Of a stretch of 64,000 nucleotides of DNA, positions 17,512 to 26,677 are shown piece by piece (the first letter of the stretch is position 1; the number at the start of each line of letters is the position of its first letter). The notes beneath the pieces were generated by a model. It did not search any database. It saw nothing but the letters and a program-made list of their open reading frames with translations, and had not been told where the DNA came from. The stretch comes from an uncultured Clostridia bacterium (lineage in GTDB: Bacteria; Bacillota; Clostridia; TANB77; CAG-508): the NCBI GenBank assembly GCA_944386755.1, contig CALXCF010000006.1, positions 1 through 64,000 of the forward strand, written 5' to 3'. A program made the translations under genes and the position numbers.

Positions 17512-18909
17512 ATGGGAGAAGAATTAAAAAAGAAATTATTTAATGTAAAAAAAGACGGTTGGGAAGAAGCAAATGAAGCAGAAAGAAAAGAAATATTTGA
17601 TATATCAGAAAAATATATGGAATTTTTAAATCAAGCAAAAACAGAAAGAGAATTTATAAAAAAAGCAAGAGAATTAGCAAACCAAAATGGATATAAAGAC
17701 ATAATGGAATTTGAAACATTAAAACCAGGAGACAAAATCTACTTTGTAAACAGAGAGAAAAGTATGTATCTAGCAATAATAGGAGAAGAAAGCATCGAAA
17801 ATGGAATGCATATAATAGGTTCACATGTAGATTCACCAAGATTAGACCTAAAACCAAACCCATTATATGAAGACACAGGACTTGCATACTTCAAAACACA
17901 CTATTATGGAGGAATAAAAAAATATCAATGGACAACAATCCCGCTTAGCATACATGGAGTTATAGTAAAGAAAAACGGAGAAAAAATAGAATTAAATATA
18001 GGGGAAGATGAAAAAGATCCAATCTTTACAATAACAGACCTTTTACCACATTTAGCACAAGAACAAATGGAAAAGAAACTAAAAAACGGAATTAATGGAG
18101 AAGATTTAAACCTACTAATAGGAAGTATTCCATATAAAGACGAAAAAATAACAGAAAAAGTAAAACTAAATATTTTAGATTTATTAAACAAAAAATATGG
18201 AATAACTGAAGCAGATTTGAACAGTGCTGAAATTGAATTAGTGCCAGCATTTAAAGCAAGAAGCCTTGGACTAGATGAAAGCATGGTTGCAGCATATGGT
18301 CAAGATGATAGAGTATGTGCATATACATCACTTGCAGCAATGATGAATTTAAAAAATGTAAAAAATACAGCAGTATGTATATTATCAGATAAAGAAGAAA
18401 TAGGAAGTATGGGAAACACAGGAATGGAATCACATATGTTTGACTTCTTTGTATCTGAAATGCTAAATAAATTAGGCATAAACAGACCAAACCTATTAGA
18501 TAAAGTATTTTGCTTCTCAAAAATGCTATCATCTGATGTTGATGCAGGATTTGACCCAATTTATGCATCTGTTTCAGATAAAACAAATGCAGGTTTCATA
18601 GGAAAAGGAATAGCAATAGTAAAATATACAGGAGCAAGAGGAAAATCAGGAGCTTCTGATGCAAATGCCGAATACGTTGCATGGATTAGAAATGTATTAG
18701 ATAAAAATGAGATTAAATATCAATTAACTGAACTTGGAAAAGTTGATATCGGAGGAGGAGGCACAATAGCATATATCCTAGCTAATAAAGGAACAGATGT
18801 TATTGATTGCGGAGTTCCAGTATTATCAATGCATGCACCATATGAAGTAACAAGCAAATATGATATTTATTCAGCATATAAAACATATGAAGCATTCTGG
18901 AAAGAATAA
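17512..18909 (+). CDS. M18 family aminopeptidase
   Basis: 465 residues, usual family length. The zinc-peptidase signatures are present: IIGSHVDSPRLDLKPNP (metal His and Asp, ~residue 101), DDRVCAYTSL, LSDKEEIGSMGNTGMES (catalytic and metal Glu, ~295) and LSMHAPYEVTSK (metal His near the C-terminus). It removes N-terminal residues, typically acidic ones, from cytosolic peptides as a large oligomer. AGGAGG precedes the start. Stand-alone gene with its own terminator. Confidence 0.95.
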   Translation: MGEELKKKLFNVKKDGWEEANEAERKEIFDISEKYMEFLNQAKTEREFIKKARELANQNGYKDIMEFETLKPGDKIYFVNREKSMYLAIIGEESIENGMHIIGSHVDSPRLDLKPNPLYEDTGLAYFKTHYYGGIKKYQWTTIPLSIHGVIVKKNGEKIELNIGEDEKDPIFTITDLLPHLAQEQMEKKLKNGINGEDLNLLIGSIPYKDEKITEKVKLNILDLLNKKYGITEADLNSAEIELVPAFKARSLGLDESMVAAYGQDDRVCAYTSLAAMMNLKNVKNTAVCILSDKEEIGSMGNTGMESHMFDFFVSEMLNKLGINRPNLLDKVFCFSKMLSSDVDAGFDPIYASVSDKTNAGFIGKGIAIVKYTGARGKSGASDANAEYVAWIRNVLDKNEIKYQLTELGKVDIGGGGTIAYILANKGTDVIDCGVPVLSMHAPYEVTSKYDIYSAYKTYEAFWKE

Positions 18910-18918
18910 TAAATAAGT

Positions 18919-18958
18919 AAAAGTGGATAATATTTAAAATTTATCTGCTTTTATTTTT
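18919..18958 (+). terminator. Terminator after M18 aminopeptidase
   Basis: AAAGTGGATAA/TTATCTGCTTT stem (two G-U pairs) followed by ATTTTTT. Confidence 0.75.
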
Positions 18959-19148
18959 TCTAAAAATTACATTTTATAAATGTAAAAAAATCACATTTCA
19001 TGTAATATTTTTCAAATAATATGAAATATAATGGCATTTTAAATAGAAAAATGCTTGAAAATTTAATATCTCTATGGTAATATTAAGTGTATCACTCACG
19101 ACAATAAACAACATATTAGGTATTATAAAATAAAAAGGACTGAAATGT

Positions 19149-19484
19149 ATGGTAAAAAATGATAAATATATTGAAATTTTAAAAAATATGGTTGCATGTG
19201 TAAGTCATGGAGATTATGGCTCAGTAAAAGAATTATCAAGTTTAGAATTAGAAAAAATGAAAAAAAGGGAAGAAGAAACTAAAAATCAAATTAAACAAAT
19301 AAAAATAAATAGGAACTTAAAAAATAATAAAAAAATACCGTTAGAAAACTGGAAAAATGAAGAACTAAGAGAATTAATGGAATGTTATTCTAAATTCATG
19401 TTACAACAAATTGAACAAACAGACAATCTTAAACAATTGAAAAAAGAAGCAATTTCAATACAAGAATTTATTAATAACATGTAA
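19149..19484 (+). CDS. Hypothetical coiled-coil protein
   Basis: 111 residues, highly charged. KMKKREEETKNQIKQIKINR suggests a coiled coil in the middle (residues ~35-60); the rest is helical. No family recognised. It lies 18 bp before the GNAT gene, so probably the same transcript. Confidence 0.6.
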   Translation: MVKNDKYIEILKNMVACVSHGDYGSVKELSSLELEKMKKREEETKNQIKQIKINRNLKNNKKIPLENWKNEELRELMECYSKFMLQQIEQTDNLKQLKKEAISIQEFINNM

Positions 19485-19502
19485 CCAAAAAAGGAGGTAC
19501 AT

Positions 19503-19944
19503 ATGATAAGAAAATTTAGAGAAGAAGATACAGTAAAAGTTATGACTTTGTGGACAAAGGGAAATTTTAAAGCACATCCATTTATTGAAAAAGACTACTG
19601 GCTTGAAAATTTTAATAAAGTAAAAAATGAATATTTACAAAATTCAGAAACATATGTATATACTGAAGATGGAGAAATAAAAGGATTTATAAGTCTTATG
19701 GAAAATGGATATATAGGTGCTTTATTTGTAAAAAATGATTGCCTAAGAGAAGGAATTGGAAGAAGATTATTAAACTATGTAAAAGAAAGAAATCCATATT
19801 TAAGTTTACATGTTTATGAAAAAAATATAGATGCAACACTTTTCTATGTTGCAATGGGATTTAAAAATATAAAAATACAAATTGATGAAGCTACACGGAG
19901 AAAAAGAATATGTGATGGAGTGGAAAAATGAATTAGCACAATAA
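19503..19944 (+). CDS. GNAT N-acetyltransferase (+1 shift at CGG 19896)
   Basis: N-terminal MIRKFREEDTVKVMTLW and the acetyl-CoA loop DCLREGIGRRLL (the QxxGxG/A-type motif, ~residue 80) mark a GNAT enzyme. The zero frame ends in unfamiliar sequence after ACA-CGG-AGA. Skipping the C at 19896 gives DEAT-GEKEYVMEWKNELAQ, the usual GNAT ending (GEKEYxMxW), and a stop at 19942-19944 immediately before a terminator. Total 146 residues, normal for the family. It acetylates an amine, substrate unknown. The family-typical end makes this one of the clearest CGG cases. Confidence 0.88.
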
Positions 19945-19977
19945 AAAACTATATAACATCAATTATATAGTTTTTTT
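19943..19977. terminator. Bidirectional terminator
   Basis: AAAAAACTATATAA, CATCAA loop region and the complement ending in TTTTTTT. Shared by the convergent GNAT and GT39-like genes. Confidence 0.85.
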
Positions 19978-20019
19978 GCACTAAATCAAAATTATTTTTA
20001 TCAAATTTTAAAATTACAT

Positions 20020-21591
20020 CTATTTAGAAACTAAATATAAGTTATTGCCAATTTCTTCAGAAGAATTAATTCCTTCATAAATTTGAGTAATATTTTTAAA
20101 ATCAGTATTATTTCTAATTTCATTCAAAATAGATTCATTATCCATATAACATTTGATACACAAAACATATGAATCTTCACTATTTAAAGTATCATTATTT
20201 ATAAAATATTGCATATCATTATTATTTACATTAACTATAAAAGTTTTCTCGTAAATCATCATCTCAGGCAAACTTTGCATATGATTAAAGAAATTATCAT
20301 AAACATACACAAAAGACTTATCACTATTTTCTTCAGCTATTTGTAAGCATTTAGCATAATCCTCATACAAAAATTTAGGTTTAGAGAAAATAATACCATT
20401 AATTGATAAAATCACTGCGATAGCTATTATTACAGCATTTTTATACTTGAATTGTAACAACTTGTCTAAAATAAGCATAAAAGTAAGTGCTACAAAAGGT
20501 ATCACAGGCATAATATATCTAAGTTCTTGGAAAGAAGTTAATTTAACTGCAATGAAAAAGTAAAAAACGCTTGGAAGAACAGTTAATAAAACCACAAACT
20601 TCTTATCAGATTTTTTAAATAGATAAACAACTCCTGCAAAGAATAATACTAAAACAATACTTATCAAAATCATGTTATCATTTATACTAAATGCATATGC
20701 TAAATGTTTTACATATGTTATCAAATGGTCAAAATACCCACTATTACCTAAGTTCTTCAAGCCTCTATCAGTAAAGAATAAGTGATATATGCAAGGTACA
20801 AATAAAAGGATACCAATTACGGCATACAAAAGATGTGAACATAGATAATTTCTAATATCACCATATTTTTTACGTCTAATCATTTGAATAACCATAAGAA
20901 TAGCAATGAAAAATGCATAAATTGCAAAAAAGTATTGTGTTAAAAATCCTAAAACAGTAGTAATACCCAATTTTATTACAAGCCCTTTTGTGAGTTTAAA
21001 GTCATTCAAATAAAGTTTAAGAGAGTAATAAAAATAAAGCATTATAAAGAATGTCAATAACATATACATTCTTTGGAAAATTACCATTGACATTGCACCC
21101 ATAGATAAGCCGTAGAAAATCAATGTAGGAATTGAAAGATGGTCTTTATCTAAAATTTTTAATATTTGTCTTAATACTAAACAACTTAGTGCAAAAGCAA
21201 TGATATTTACAATAAATACAGAATATTTTGAAAATTCTCCACCAAAGAATAATGTTGAAAAATGTACTAAAGTGTAGAAAAATGGTGGATGATTATCTCC
21301 TGCTTGATTATGGTAAAGAGCCCAAAAATTAAAAATATTTTCAGGAGCAAGTGTCACATAATCTTTTACAAATTCACGTGTTTTCCATACTGGACCATCA
21401 GTATTTCCACTTTCATCATATGCTACCATTAATCCATTTGTAGGATTTACAGAAGAAGCTATTGTATAGCCTTCGTCCTCATGAAATCCAACTTTTTTAG
21501 TTTGATAAAAAAAGATGATTCCACACATAATTGCAATTATTACAATAACAACAATGTTTCTTATTTTTTGCTTGTTTTTTAATAATTCCAT
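20020..21591 (-). CDS. GT39-type membrane glycosyltransferase
   Basis: 523 residues with about eleven membrane helices. After the first helix comes VGFHEDEGYT, the acidic catalytic motif of the ArnT/PMT-like (GT-C, family 39) enzymes, and AGDNHPPFFY in the first large outer loop. The C-terminal ~100 residues are an extracytoplasmic soluble domain. It should move a sugar from a lipid carrier to a surface acceptor; the acceptor is unknown. Monocistronic. Confidence 0.82.
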   Translation of the reverse strand: MELLKNKQKIRNIVVIVIIAIMCGIIFFYQTKKVGFHEDEGYTIASSVNPTNGLMVAYDESGNTDGPVWKTREFVKDYVTLAPENIFNFWALYHNQAGDNHPPFFYTLVHFSTLFFGGEFSKYSVFIVNIIAFALSCLVLRQILKILDKDHLSIPTLIFYGLSMGAMSMVIFQRMYMLLTFFIMLYFYYSLKLYLNDFKLTKGLVIKLGITTVLGFLTQYFFAIYAFFIAILMVIQMIRRKKYGDIRNYLCSHLLYAVIGILLFVPCIYHLFFTDRGLKNLGNSGYFDHLITYVKHLAYAFSINDNMILISIVLVLFFAGVVYLFKKSDKKFVVLLTVLPSVFYFFIAVKLTSFQELRYIMPVIPFVALTFMLILDKLLQFKYKNAVIIAIAVILSINGIIFSKPKFLYEDYAKCLQIAEENSDKSFVYVYDNFFNHMQSLPEMMIYEKTFIVNVNNNDMQYFINNDTLNSEDSYVLCIKCYMDNESILNEIRNNTDFKNITQIYEGINSSEEIGNNLYLVSK

Positions 21592-21690
21592 GATATTTAT
21601 TCCCCTTATCTTAATTAATTTGTATATATAGTAACATTTTGTAACATTTTTTTCAATAGGATATGCATAAATATGGAAATGATTGTCGTA

Positions 21691-21773
21691 TTATTTTTGA
21701 TTTTGTGTAAACTTAGATTAAGATTATTTTTGATTTTGTGCAAAAATACGCTTGAATTATTTCTGATTTTGTG
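21691..21773 (+). repeat. Three 33-bp-phased direct repeats upstream of AAA ATPase
   Basis: TTATTTYTGATTTTGTG begins at 21691, 21724 and 21757, exactly 33 bp apart (about three helical turns). The third copy ends 43 bp before the ATPase start, so the repeats overlap its promoter region. Confidence 0.85.
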
Positions 21774-21815
21774 ATAAACTATAATTAATTTCATATCATA
21801 TAAAGGAGAAAAATT

Positions 21816-23168
21816 ATGAAAAGAAAAGTTTATAATAACATTTTAAAATGGAAGGAAGAAAGTCAAGGAAAAACAGCTTTATTAGTTGAGGGAGCTAGAC
21901 GTGTAGGTAAAAGTTATATTGTGGAAGAATTTGCAAAAGAAAACTATAAAAGCTATATACTAATAGATTTTTCTAAAGTATCAAATGAAGTAAAAGAATT
22001 GTTTGATAACTATTTAGATAATTTAGATTATTTATTCACATATATTTCAAATTATTATGGTGTAAAATTATATGAACGTGATACAGTATTTATATTTGAT
22101 GAAATACAATTTTGCCCAAGAGCAAGGGGAGCTATAAAGCACTTAGTGGCTGACGGTAGATATGATTACATAGAAACAGGGTCTTTAATTTCAATTAAGA
22201 AGAATGTTAAAGATATTTTAATTCCATCAGAAGAAGAAATGATTAAGATGAATCCAATGGATTTTGAAGAATTTCTATGGGCCATGGGAAATGATACTTT
22301 AATGGATTTTATAAAAGAATGTTATAAAAATAAAAAACAAATGGGGCAAGCACTTCATAGAAAGGCAATGGATTATTTTAAAGAATATTTAATTGTTGGA
22401 GGTATGCCTCAAGCAGTTCTAGAATATAGTACATCAAGAGATTTTGAAAAGACAGATAAGATAAAAAGAAATATTTTAAATTTATATAGAGAAGATATAA
22501 GAAAATATTCTGATGAGTTAAATTTAAAGGTTGAGCAAATATTTGATACGATTCCATCTCAACTACAAAAACATGAAAAAAAATTTAACATATCAGCCTT
22601 AGATGAAAATGCTAGATATAGAAATTTTGAAGGAGCTTTCTATTGGCTATCAGATGCGTGCTTAATTAATATTGCACATAATACAACAGAGCCTAACATT
22701 GGATTGGGACAGAGAATAGATAGTAATAGTTTTAAATGTTACTTATTTGATACAGGATTATTATTATCGATGACATTTAATGAAAAAGCTATCATAAATG
22801 AGGAAATATACAAAAAAATATTGTTTGACAAATTATCATTTAACGAAGGTATGATTTTAGAAAATGTTGTATCTCAAATGTTAGTCGCAGGAGGCAGAAA
22901 ATTATATTTCTTTTCAAGAAATGATAGAAATGATTCATCAGAAACAATGGAAATAGACTTTTTAATTTCTTCAGATAAAGTAACATCTAAACACAATATA
23001 ATACCAATAGAGGTTAAATCAGGGAAAAGATATACTTTTTCTTCACTTACAAAGCTAAATAATAAATATAAAGAGTACTTAGGAGAATCAATTGTAATAC
23101 ATACAAAAGATTTAAAAGAAGAAAATGGTATATTATATATTCCTGTATATATGACTGAATTATTATAA
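21816..23168 (+). CDS. AAA ATPase with DUF4143 domain
   Basis: 450 residues. Walker A is GARRVGKSY (~residue 26), Walker B is TVFIFDEIQF (~90), and an Arg-rich sensor region follows. The second half (DACLINIAHNTTEP, LFDTGLL, EGMILENVV, EIDFLISSDK, PIEVKSGKR) is the DUF4143 domain, which contains a PD-(D/E)xK-like core (E-ID...EVK). This ATPase family is widespread in gut Bacillota and Bacteroidota; its exact role is unknown. The phased repeats upstream suggest self-regulation. The last host gene before the prophage. Confidence 0.9.
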   Translation: MKRKVYNNILKWKEESQGKTALLVEGARRVGKSYIVEEFAKENYKSYILIDFSKVSNEVKELFDNYLDNLDYLFTYISNYYGVKLYERDTVFIFDEIQFCPRARGAIKHLVADGRYDYIETGSLISIKKNVKDILIPSEEEMIKMNPMDFEEFLWAMGNDTLMDFIKECYKNKKQMGQALHRKAMDYFKEYLIVGGMPQAVLEYSTSRDFEKTDKIKRNILNLYREDIRKYSDELNLKVEQIFDTIPSQLQKHEKKFNISALDENARYRNFEGAFYWLSDACLINIAHNTTEPNIGLGQRIDSNSFKCYLFDTGLLLSMTFNEKAIINEEIYKKILFDKLSFNEGMILENVVSQMLVAGGRKLYFFSRNDRNDSSETMEIDFLISSDKVTSKHNIIPIEVKSGKRYTFSSLTKLNNKYKEYLGESIVIHTKDLKEENGILYIPVYMTELL

Positions 23169-23186
23169 TTATTAGAAATCAAAAAA

Positions 23187-23225
23187 TAACATTACTATAA
23201 AAATACTAGTAATGTTATTTTTTGA
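23187..23225 (+). terminator. Terminator after AAA ATPase
   Basis: AATAACATTACTA/TAGTAATGTTATT hairpin followed by TTTT. Confidence 0.88.
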
Positions 23226-23251
23226 TTATATATGTTCGTATAATAAAATCT

Positions 23252-23290
23252 TGGTGAGCCAGGAGGGGCTCGAACCCCCGACCCCATGCT
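23252..23290 (-). other. Left attachment site: displaced 3' end of a tRNA gene
   Basis: On the minus strand this is a tRNA T arm and acceptor end (GGGGG-TTCGAGC-CCCTC, TGGCTCACCA) with no anticodon part: after the T arm the sequence becomes unrelated. The 20 bp at 23251-23270 recur at 63976-63995. Integration at the tRNA 3' end has left this fragment behind, while the complete gene should continue beyond the right edge of the window. Confidence 0.88.
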
Positions 23291-23386
23291 AATAAAAAAC
23301 TAAAATAGAGTTTTTTGCAGTTCTCTAAAACCATTGAAAATACTGGATTTTTTGAAAAAGTCATTTATAGTTTTTTTGAGTTATGC

Positions 23387-23414
23387 AAAACTAAGTCGGG
23401 AAAAAGTCGGGAAA
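23387..23414 (+). repeat. Integrase arm-type repeat, left copy
   Basis: 28 bp identical to 63897-63924; contains AAGTCGGG twice, 11 bp apart. It lies between the left att site and the integrase. In the circular phage the two copies would flank attP, as arm-binding sites do. Confidence 0.65.
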
Positions 23415-23434
23415 TTTTCCGTAACTTTGTTCGC

Positions 23435-24643
23435 TTATTTTATAGTTAAATTGTTCATTAAAAACGACATTTTATTTATACTGTTTCTCTTATCTTCTGG
23501 ATGAAAATGCAAGTATATCTTTCTGGTAATTTCTGAATCTTCATGTCCCATAAGTTCTTGAACTTCCTCTAATCTAGCACCTGCTTTAAATAACAAACTA
23601 GCACCAGTATGTCTTAAAATGTGGAATTTATATTTTGGTAAACCACAACTATTTAAAAATCTTTCCCATGAAGTTCTGAAATTTTTAGAGTCCCAGAAAT
23701 TCAAATTATTATTTAAAAATAGTAAAGAATTTTCGTTCCACTCCTTATTTTTTTCTTCATATAATTTTTTTTGATTTTCGATATGTTGTTCCATAATGGG
23801 TATAAAAGTTTCAATTAAAGGGACAGTTCTTATTGAAGTCTTAGATTTTGGTGTAGCAATTCTTAGTATTCTTTTATAAGTCCCATCTTTATTATAAATT
23901 TTTGCTTTGCTTAATATTTGTCTTATCTTTATACTTTTTTCTTTTTTAGTATCTACATATTTTAATGATAATCCTAATATTTCACCTTCCCTTAACATGT
24001 GAGTTAGTGAAAGTAGAATTGCAACATGAAGTTTATTAGAAAAATCTAAATTATTTTTTATAGTTTCTATTTCTTTATCAGATAAAAATAAAACTTCATT
24101 GTCTTTATCAAGTTTTTCTATGTTTGTTTGAGAATTTCCTGGTATTCTAACTCTTTTATTTGTACAAGGATTATATTTTAACATATTTTGTGTTATTTCA
24201 TATGAAAAGAAAGTGCTTAATGTTTTATTTATATCTTTTATTTTAGTTGTAGACATTCCATTTTCATATAAAGAGTTGTACCATTGTTGGATTGGTAAAG
24301 AAACCATATTGTAAAGCGTCAGAATGGCGATAGGCGAGTTTTTAATATACAACCTATAATTTGTCTCATGTTTTTCAAAAGAAGCGGATTTGAAATCGTC
24401 AGCATGAAAAAGAACATCAAATAACCAACTATGCATTGCCATTTCAAGAGTGATTTTTTCATAACCTACTGGAAGTCCAGATTTGATATTATTCATGTAC
24501 TCTTCAATTTGTCTGTCGCAATCCTTTTCTCCATCACCATAAAATTCTTTTTTTATAGGATTTCCTTTTATATCATGTCCAATTGTTTTTGTTTTTCTAA
24601 AATATTGTATACCATTTTTTTCATAATTATATTTTTTTGCCAT
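23435..24643 (-). CDS. int: Phage tyrosine integrase
   Basis: 402 residues. N-terminal arm-binding domain (KKEFYGDGEKDCDRQIEEYM), core-binding SAM-like domain (residues ~60-170) and catalytic domain: Arg in MLREGEILGL, HILRHTGAS (HxxR), LMGHEDSE (His) and the Tyr nucleophile in ITRKIYLHF. It catalyses insertion into, and with an excisionase release from, the tRNA site. Transcribed toward the att site, typical for temperate phages. AAGGAG precedes the start. Confidence 0.97.
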   Translation of the reverse strand: MAKKYNYEKNGIQYFRKTKTIGHDIKGNPIKKEFYGDGEKDCDRQIEEYMNNIKSGLPVGYEKITLEMAMHSWLFDVLFHADDFKSASFEKHETNYRLYIKNSPIAILTLYNMVSLPIQQWYNSLYENGMSTTKIKDINKTLSTFFSYEITQNMLKYNPCTNKRVRIPGNSQTNIEKLDKDNEVLFLSDKEIETIKNNLDFSNKLHVAILLSLTHMLREGEILGLSLKYVDTKKEKSIKIRQILSKAKIYNKDGTYKRILRIATPKSKTSIRTVPLIETFIPIMEQHIENQKKLYEEKNKEWNENSLLFLNNNLNFWDSKNFRTSWERFLNSCGLPKYKFHILRHTGASLLFKAGARLEEVQELMGHEDSEITRKIYLHFHPEDKRNSINKMSFLMNNLTIK

Positions 24644-24692
24644 TATGTGTTCTCCTTATAAAACAAGATAAGTATTTCTACCTATCTTTAAT

Positions 24693-25766
24693 TTAAAATT
24701 TTCCAAAATATCCTATTGCTTTTCCTATTATTTTGAAGTTAGTATGTTTATCAATATAAATAGGTTCATAGGAATTATCATCACTTTGTGGTTCTAGTAC
24801 TATTAAATCATTATTTATTCGTTTGTATTTCTTTAAAGTAGCTTCTTCATCTCCATTAACTATTGCCACTATTATATCTCCATTTTCAGCATAATCTTGT
24901 TTCTCTACTAATACATAAGAACCATCTTTGACTATTTTATCCATTGAATTACCTGCTACATGTAAATAAAAGTACCCATCTGGATCAGTTAAATGATATA
25001 TATTAGGATCTGTTGGCAAATAACCTTCTATATTCTCATCTACTAAGATTGGTTGTCCAGCTGTAATTTTACCAAGAATAGGAATAAGAAATACTTCATT
25101 CATATTATTTTTATCCATATAATTAATTAAAGATTCAAGATTTTCTTCCAATGTAGCAGATTTTTTTCCAGATATAGAAGGATGTAGTTTATCAATATGT
25201 TCTTTTTTCATTTTTTCTTCGTTTTTTTGCTTTTCTTTTTTATAGATATTCATTTCTTCATGAAGTAAGCTTATTCTTTCTTTGTTATATTCAATGATTA
25301 GTTGCTTTACTTTTTCTATTATAGATTGATTATGATTTATTGATAGTATAGAAATAATACCGTTCAATAAAGATGAATAGTTTTTAGCAACTTGAACATC
25401 ATCAGATGTTATTATTTTCATTAAACTCATAATTTCAAAATCTGACAAATTTAAATTTGAAAATTCATTAATATATTTGTTTTTTAACAAAATTTCGGCT
25501 TTTTCTTCATAATATTTTTTAATATCTTCTAACGAAGATTGGGTTTTATTCTCACTTTTTCCCATCAAATAGTCCATAGAACAATCAAAAATTTTACACA
25601 TCTTAAGCTTTATTTCATCACTTGGTATACTATATCCACTTTCATAATTAGCAATACTAGATTTATTATTTAAGCCTAACTTTTTAGCTAGGTCTTCTTG
25701 TGTCATATTCAATTCATTTCTTAATTCTTTAATTCTCATAGAAAGAATGCTTTTTTTATTTTCCAT
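24693..25766 (-). CDS. CI-like repressor (XRE HTH plus S24/LexA-like domain)
   Basis: 357 residues. The N-terminal HTH_3 (residues ~8-62: ELNMTQEDLAKKLGLNNKSS) binds operators. A long coiled middle is followed by a C-terminal S24 peptidase-like domain (GKITAGQPIL cleavage region; GNSMDKIV with catalytic Ser; EATLKKYKR with catalytic Lys). It should keep the prophage silent and self-cleave upon SOS/RecA signalling. Four GTTT-N9-AAAC-type sites lie around the divergent promoter region. Confidence 0.93.
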   Translation of the reverse strand: MENKKSILSMRIKELRNELNMTQEDLAKKLGLNNKSSIANYESGYSIPSDEIKLKMCKIFDCSMDYLMGKSENKTQSSLEDIKKYYEEKAEILLKNKYINEFSNLNLSDFEIMSLMKIITSDDVQVAKNYSSLLNGIISILSINHNQSIIEKVKQLIIEYNKERISLLHEEMNIYKKEKQKNEEKMKKEHIDKLHPSISGKKSATLEENLESLINYMDKNNMNEVFLIPILGKITAGQPILVDENIEGYLPTDPNIYHLTDPDGYFYLHVAGNSMDKIVKDGSYVLVEKQDYAENGDIIVAIVNGDEEATLKKYKRINNDLIVLEPQSDDNSYEPIYIDKHTNFKIIGKAIGYFGKF

Positions 25767-25805
25767 ATTTATTACTCCTTTTTTATGTATAAATTATAAC
25801 ATAAA

Positions 25806-25939
25806 GTTTAATGAAAGTAAACACTTTAAAATTTTTTTATTAGAGTCTGTAAGAATAGATTGCCGCGCTCAAACTTTTTCGATAAAAACTATTGACAGTT
25901 TGAACATAATAAACTATAATAAGTTCACAAACAACAAAC
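25806..25939. promoter_or_regulatory. Lysogeny switch: operators and early promoter
   Basis: Three 17-bp sites with 4-bp dyad ends: 25806-25822 GTTTAATGAAAGTAAAC, 25898-25914 GTTTGAACATAATAAAC and 25923-25939 GTTCACAAACAACAAAC. The middle one fills exactly the spacer of a consensus rightward promoter (TTGACA 25892-25897, TATAAT 25915-25920), so a bound repressor would block it. A fourth site is at 26168. Confidence 0.8.
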
Positions 25940-25954
25940 TAGGAGGTGAAAAAA

Positions 25955-26173
25955 ATGAATGATGTATTAATAACTAATACAAATGAACTAAGAAAAGCTA
26001 GAGAATTAAAAGGTTTTTCACACAGAGATATGTCTAAATTTTTAGGAGCAAAAAGTTCAGCAACATATTATAATATAGAAACAGGAAAAGTAGAGCCTAA
26101 GATAGGACAAGCATTAAGGATAAGTAAATTATTAAAAGAACCCGTTACAAATTTTTTTAAGCTAAAAGTTTGA
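25955..26173 (+). CDS. Cro-like HTH regulator
   Basis: 72 residues, a single XRE-type HTH (NELRKARELKGFSHRDMSKF, YYNIETGKVEPKIGQALRIS). Start at 25955 chosen because AGGAGG lies 8-9 bases upstream; a GTG at 25946 overlaps that site. First gene of the rightward early operon, in the position of Cro. Confidence 0.85.
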   Translation: MNDVLITNTNELRKARELKGFSHRDMSKFLGAKSSATYYNIETGKVEPKIGQALRISKLLKEPVTNFFKLKV

Positions 26174-26184
26174 AAACAATAAAC
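26168..26184. promoter_or_regulatory. Fourth repressor-type operator
   Basis: GTTTGAAAACAATAAAC, differing from the 25898 site mainly in the centre. It overlaps the end of the Cro-like gene and sits before the excisionase-like gene. Confidence 0.65.
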
Positions 26185-26201
26185 TAAAAGGAGGTAAAAA
26201 A

Positions 26202-26447
26202 ATGCCAATACCAAAATATGTATCAGCAGAAGAATATAGTAGACAAAGTGGAATAGGAGTAGAACAAGTAAAAAAACTTTGCAGAAGTGGAGAATTAGAA
26301 CACTACATGACAGAAGGAGGATATTACAAGATAAAAGTAGACAGCAACTCTGTTCCAATAGAAAAATACCAAGCTATAAAAGATGAAAATACAAGATTAA
26401 AAACAGTATTAGAAACAATAATAAATACTGCAAAACAAGTTAATTGA
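26202..26447 (+). CDS. Excisionase-like winged-HTH protein
   Basis: 81 residues. The N-terminal half (SAEEYSRQSGIGVEQVKKLC then YKIKVDSNSVP) has the MerR/HTH_17 excisionase form; the C-terminus is a short coiled helix. Position after the Cro-like gene fits an Xis or early DNA-binding factor. GGAGGT precedes the ATG. Confidence 0.7.
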   Translation: MPIPKYVSAEEYSRQSGIGVEQVKKLCRSGELEHYMTEGGYYKIKVDSNSVPIEKYQAIKDENTRLKTVLETIINTAKQVN

Positions 26448-26461
26448 AAGGAGTGAAACAA

Positions 26462-26587
26462 ATGAAAAGAAAACTAGATAAGAACAAAATATACAATTTT
26501 ATTGGACGAGCAGTAGTATATAGCACAATATATTTTGTAGCAGTAGTAGGAAGCATTTGGGCATTTTGTCAAAACACGATTTATTAG
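26462..26587 (+). CDS. Small membrane protein, 41 residues
   Basis: ATG preceded by AAAGGAG. A basic start (MKRKLDKNKIYNFIGRAVVY) leads into one membrane helix (residues ~16-37). Tightly spaced with its neighbours in the early operon. Function unknown. Confidence 0.6.
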   Translation: MKRKLDKNKIYNFIGRAVVYSTIYFVAVVGSIWAFCQNTIY

Positions 26588-26599
26588 GAGGAAGAGAAG

Positions 26600-26677
26600 A
26601 TGAATTTAGCAATGCTAATACTTATTAATATAGTTTGTTTTGGAATAGGGTATGTTTTTGGTAAATTTAAACAATAG
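26600..26677 (+). CDS. Small membrane peptide, 25 residues
   Basis: AGGAGG precedes an ATG; almost the whole peptide is one membrane helix ending GKFKQ. Overlaps the 3' end of the opposite-strand gene by 11 bp. Possibly a regulatory peptide; unproven. Confidence 0.45.
   Translation: MNLAMLILINIVCFGIGYVFGKFKQ

Noticed and set aside
23387..23414. Short repeats as a CRISPR array
   Set aside because: Only two distant copies, at the prophage ends, without spacers; no CRISPR array or cas genes seen anywhere in the window.
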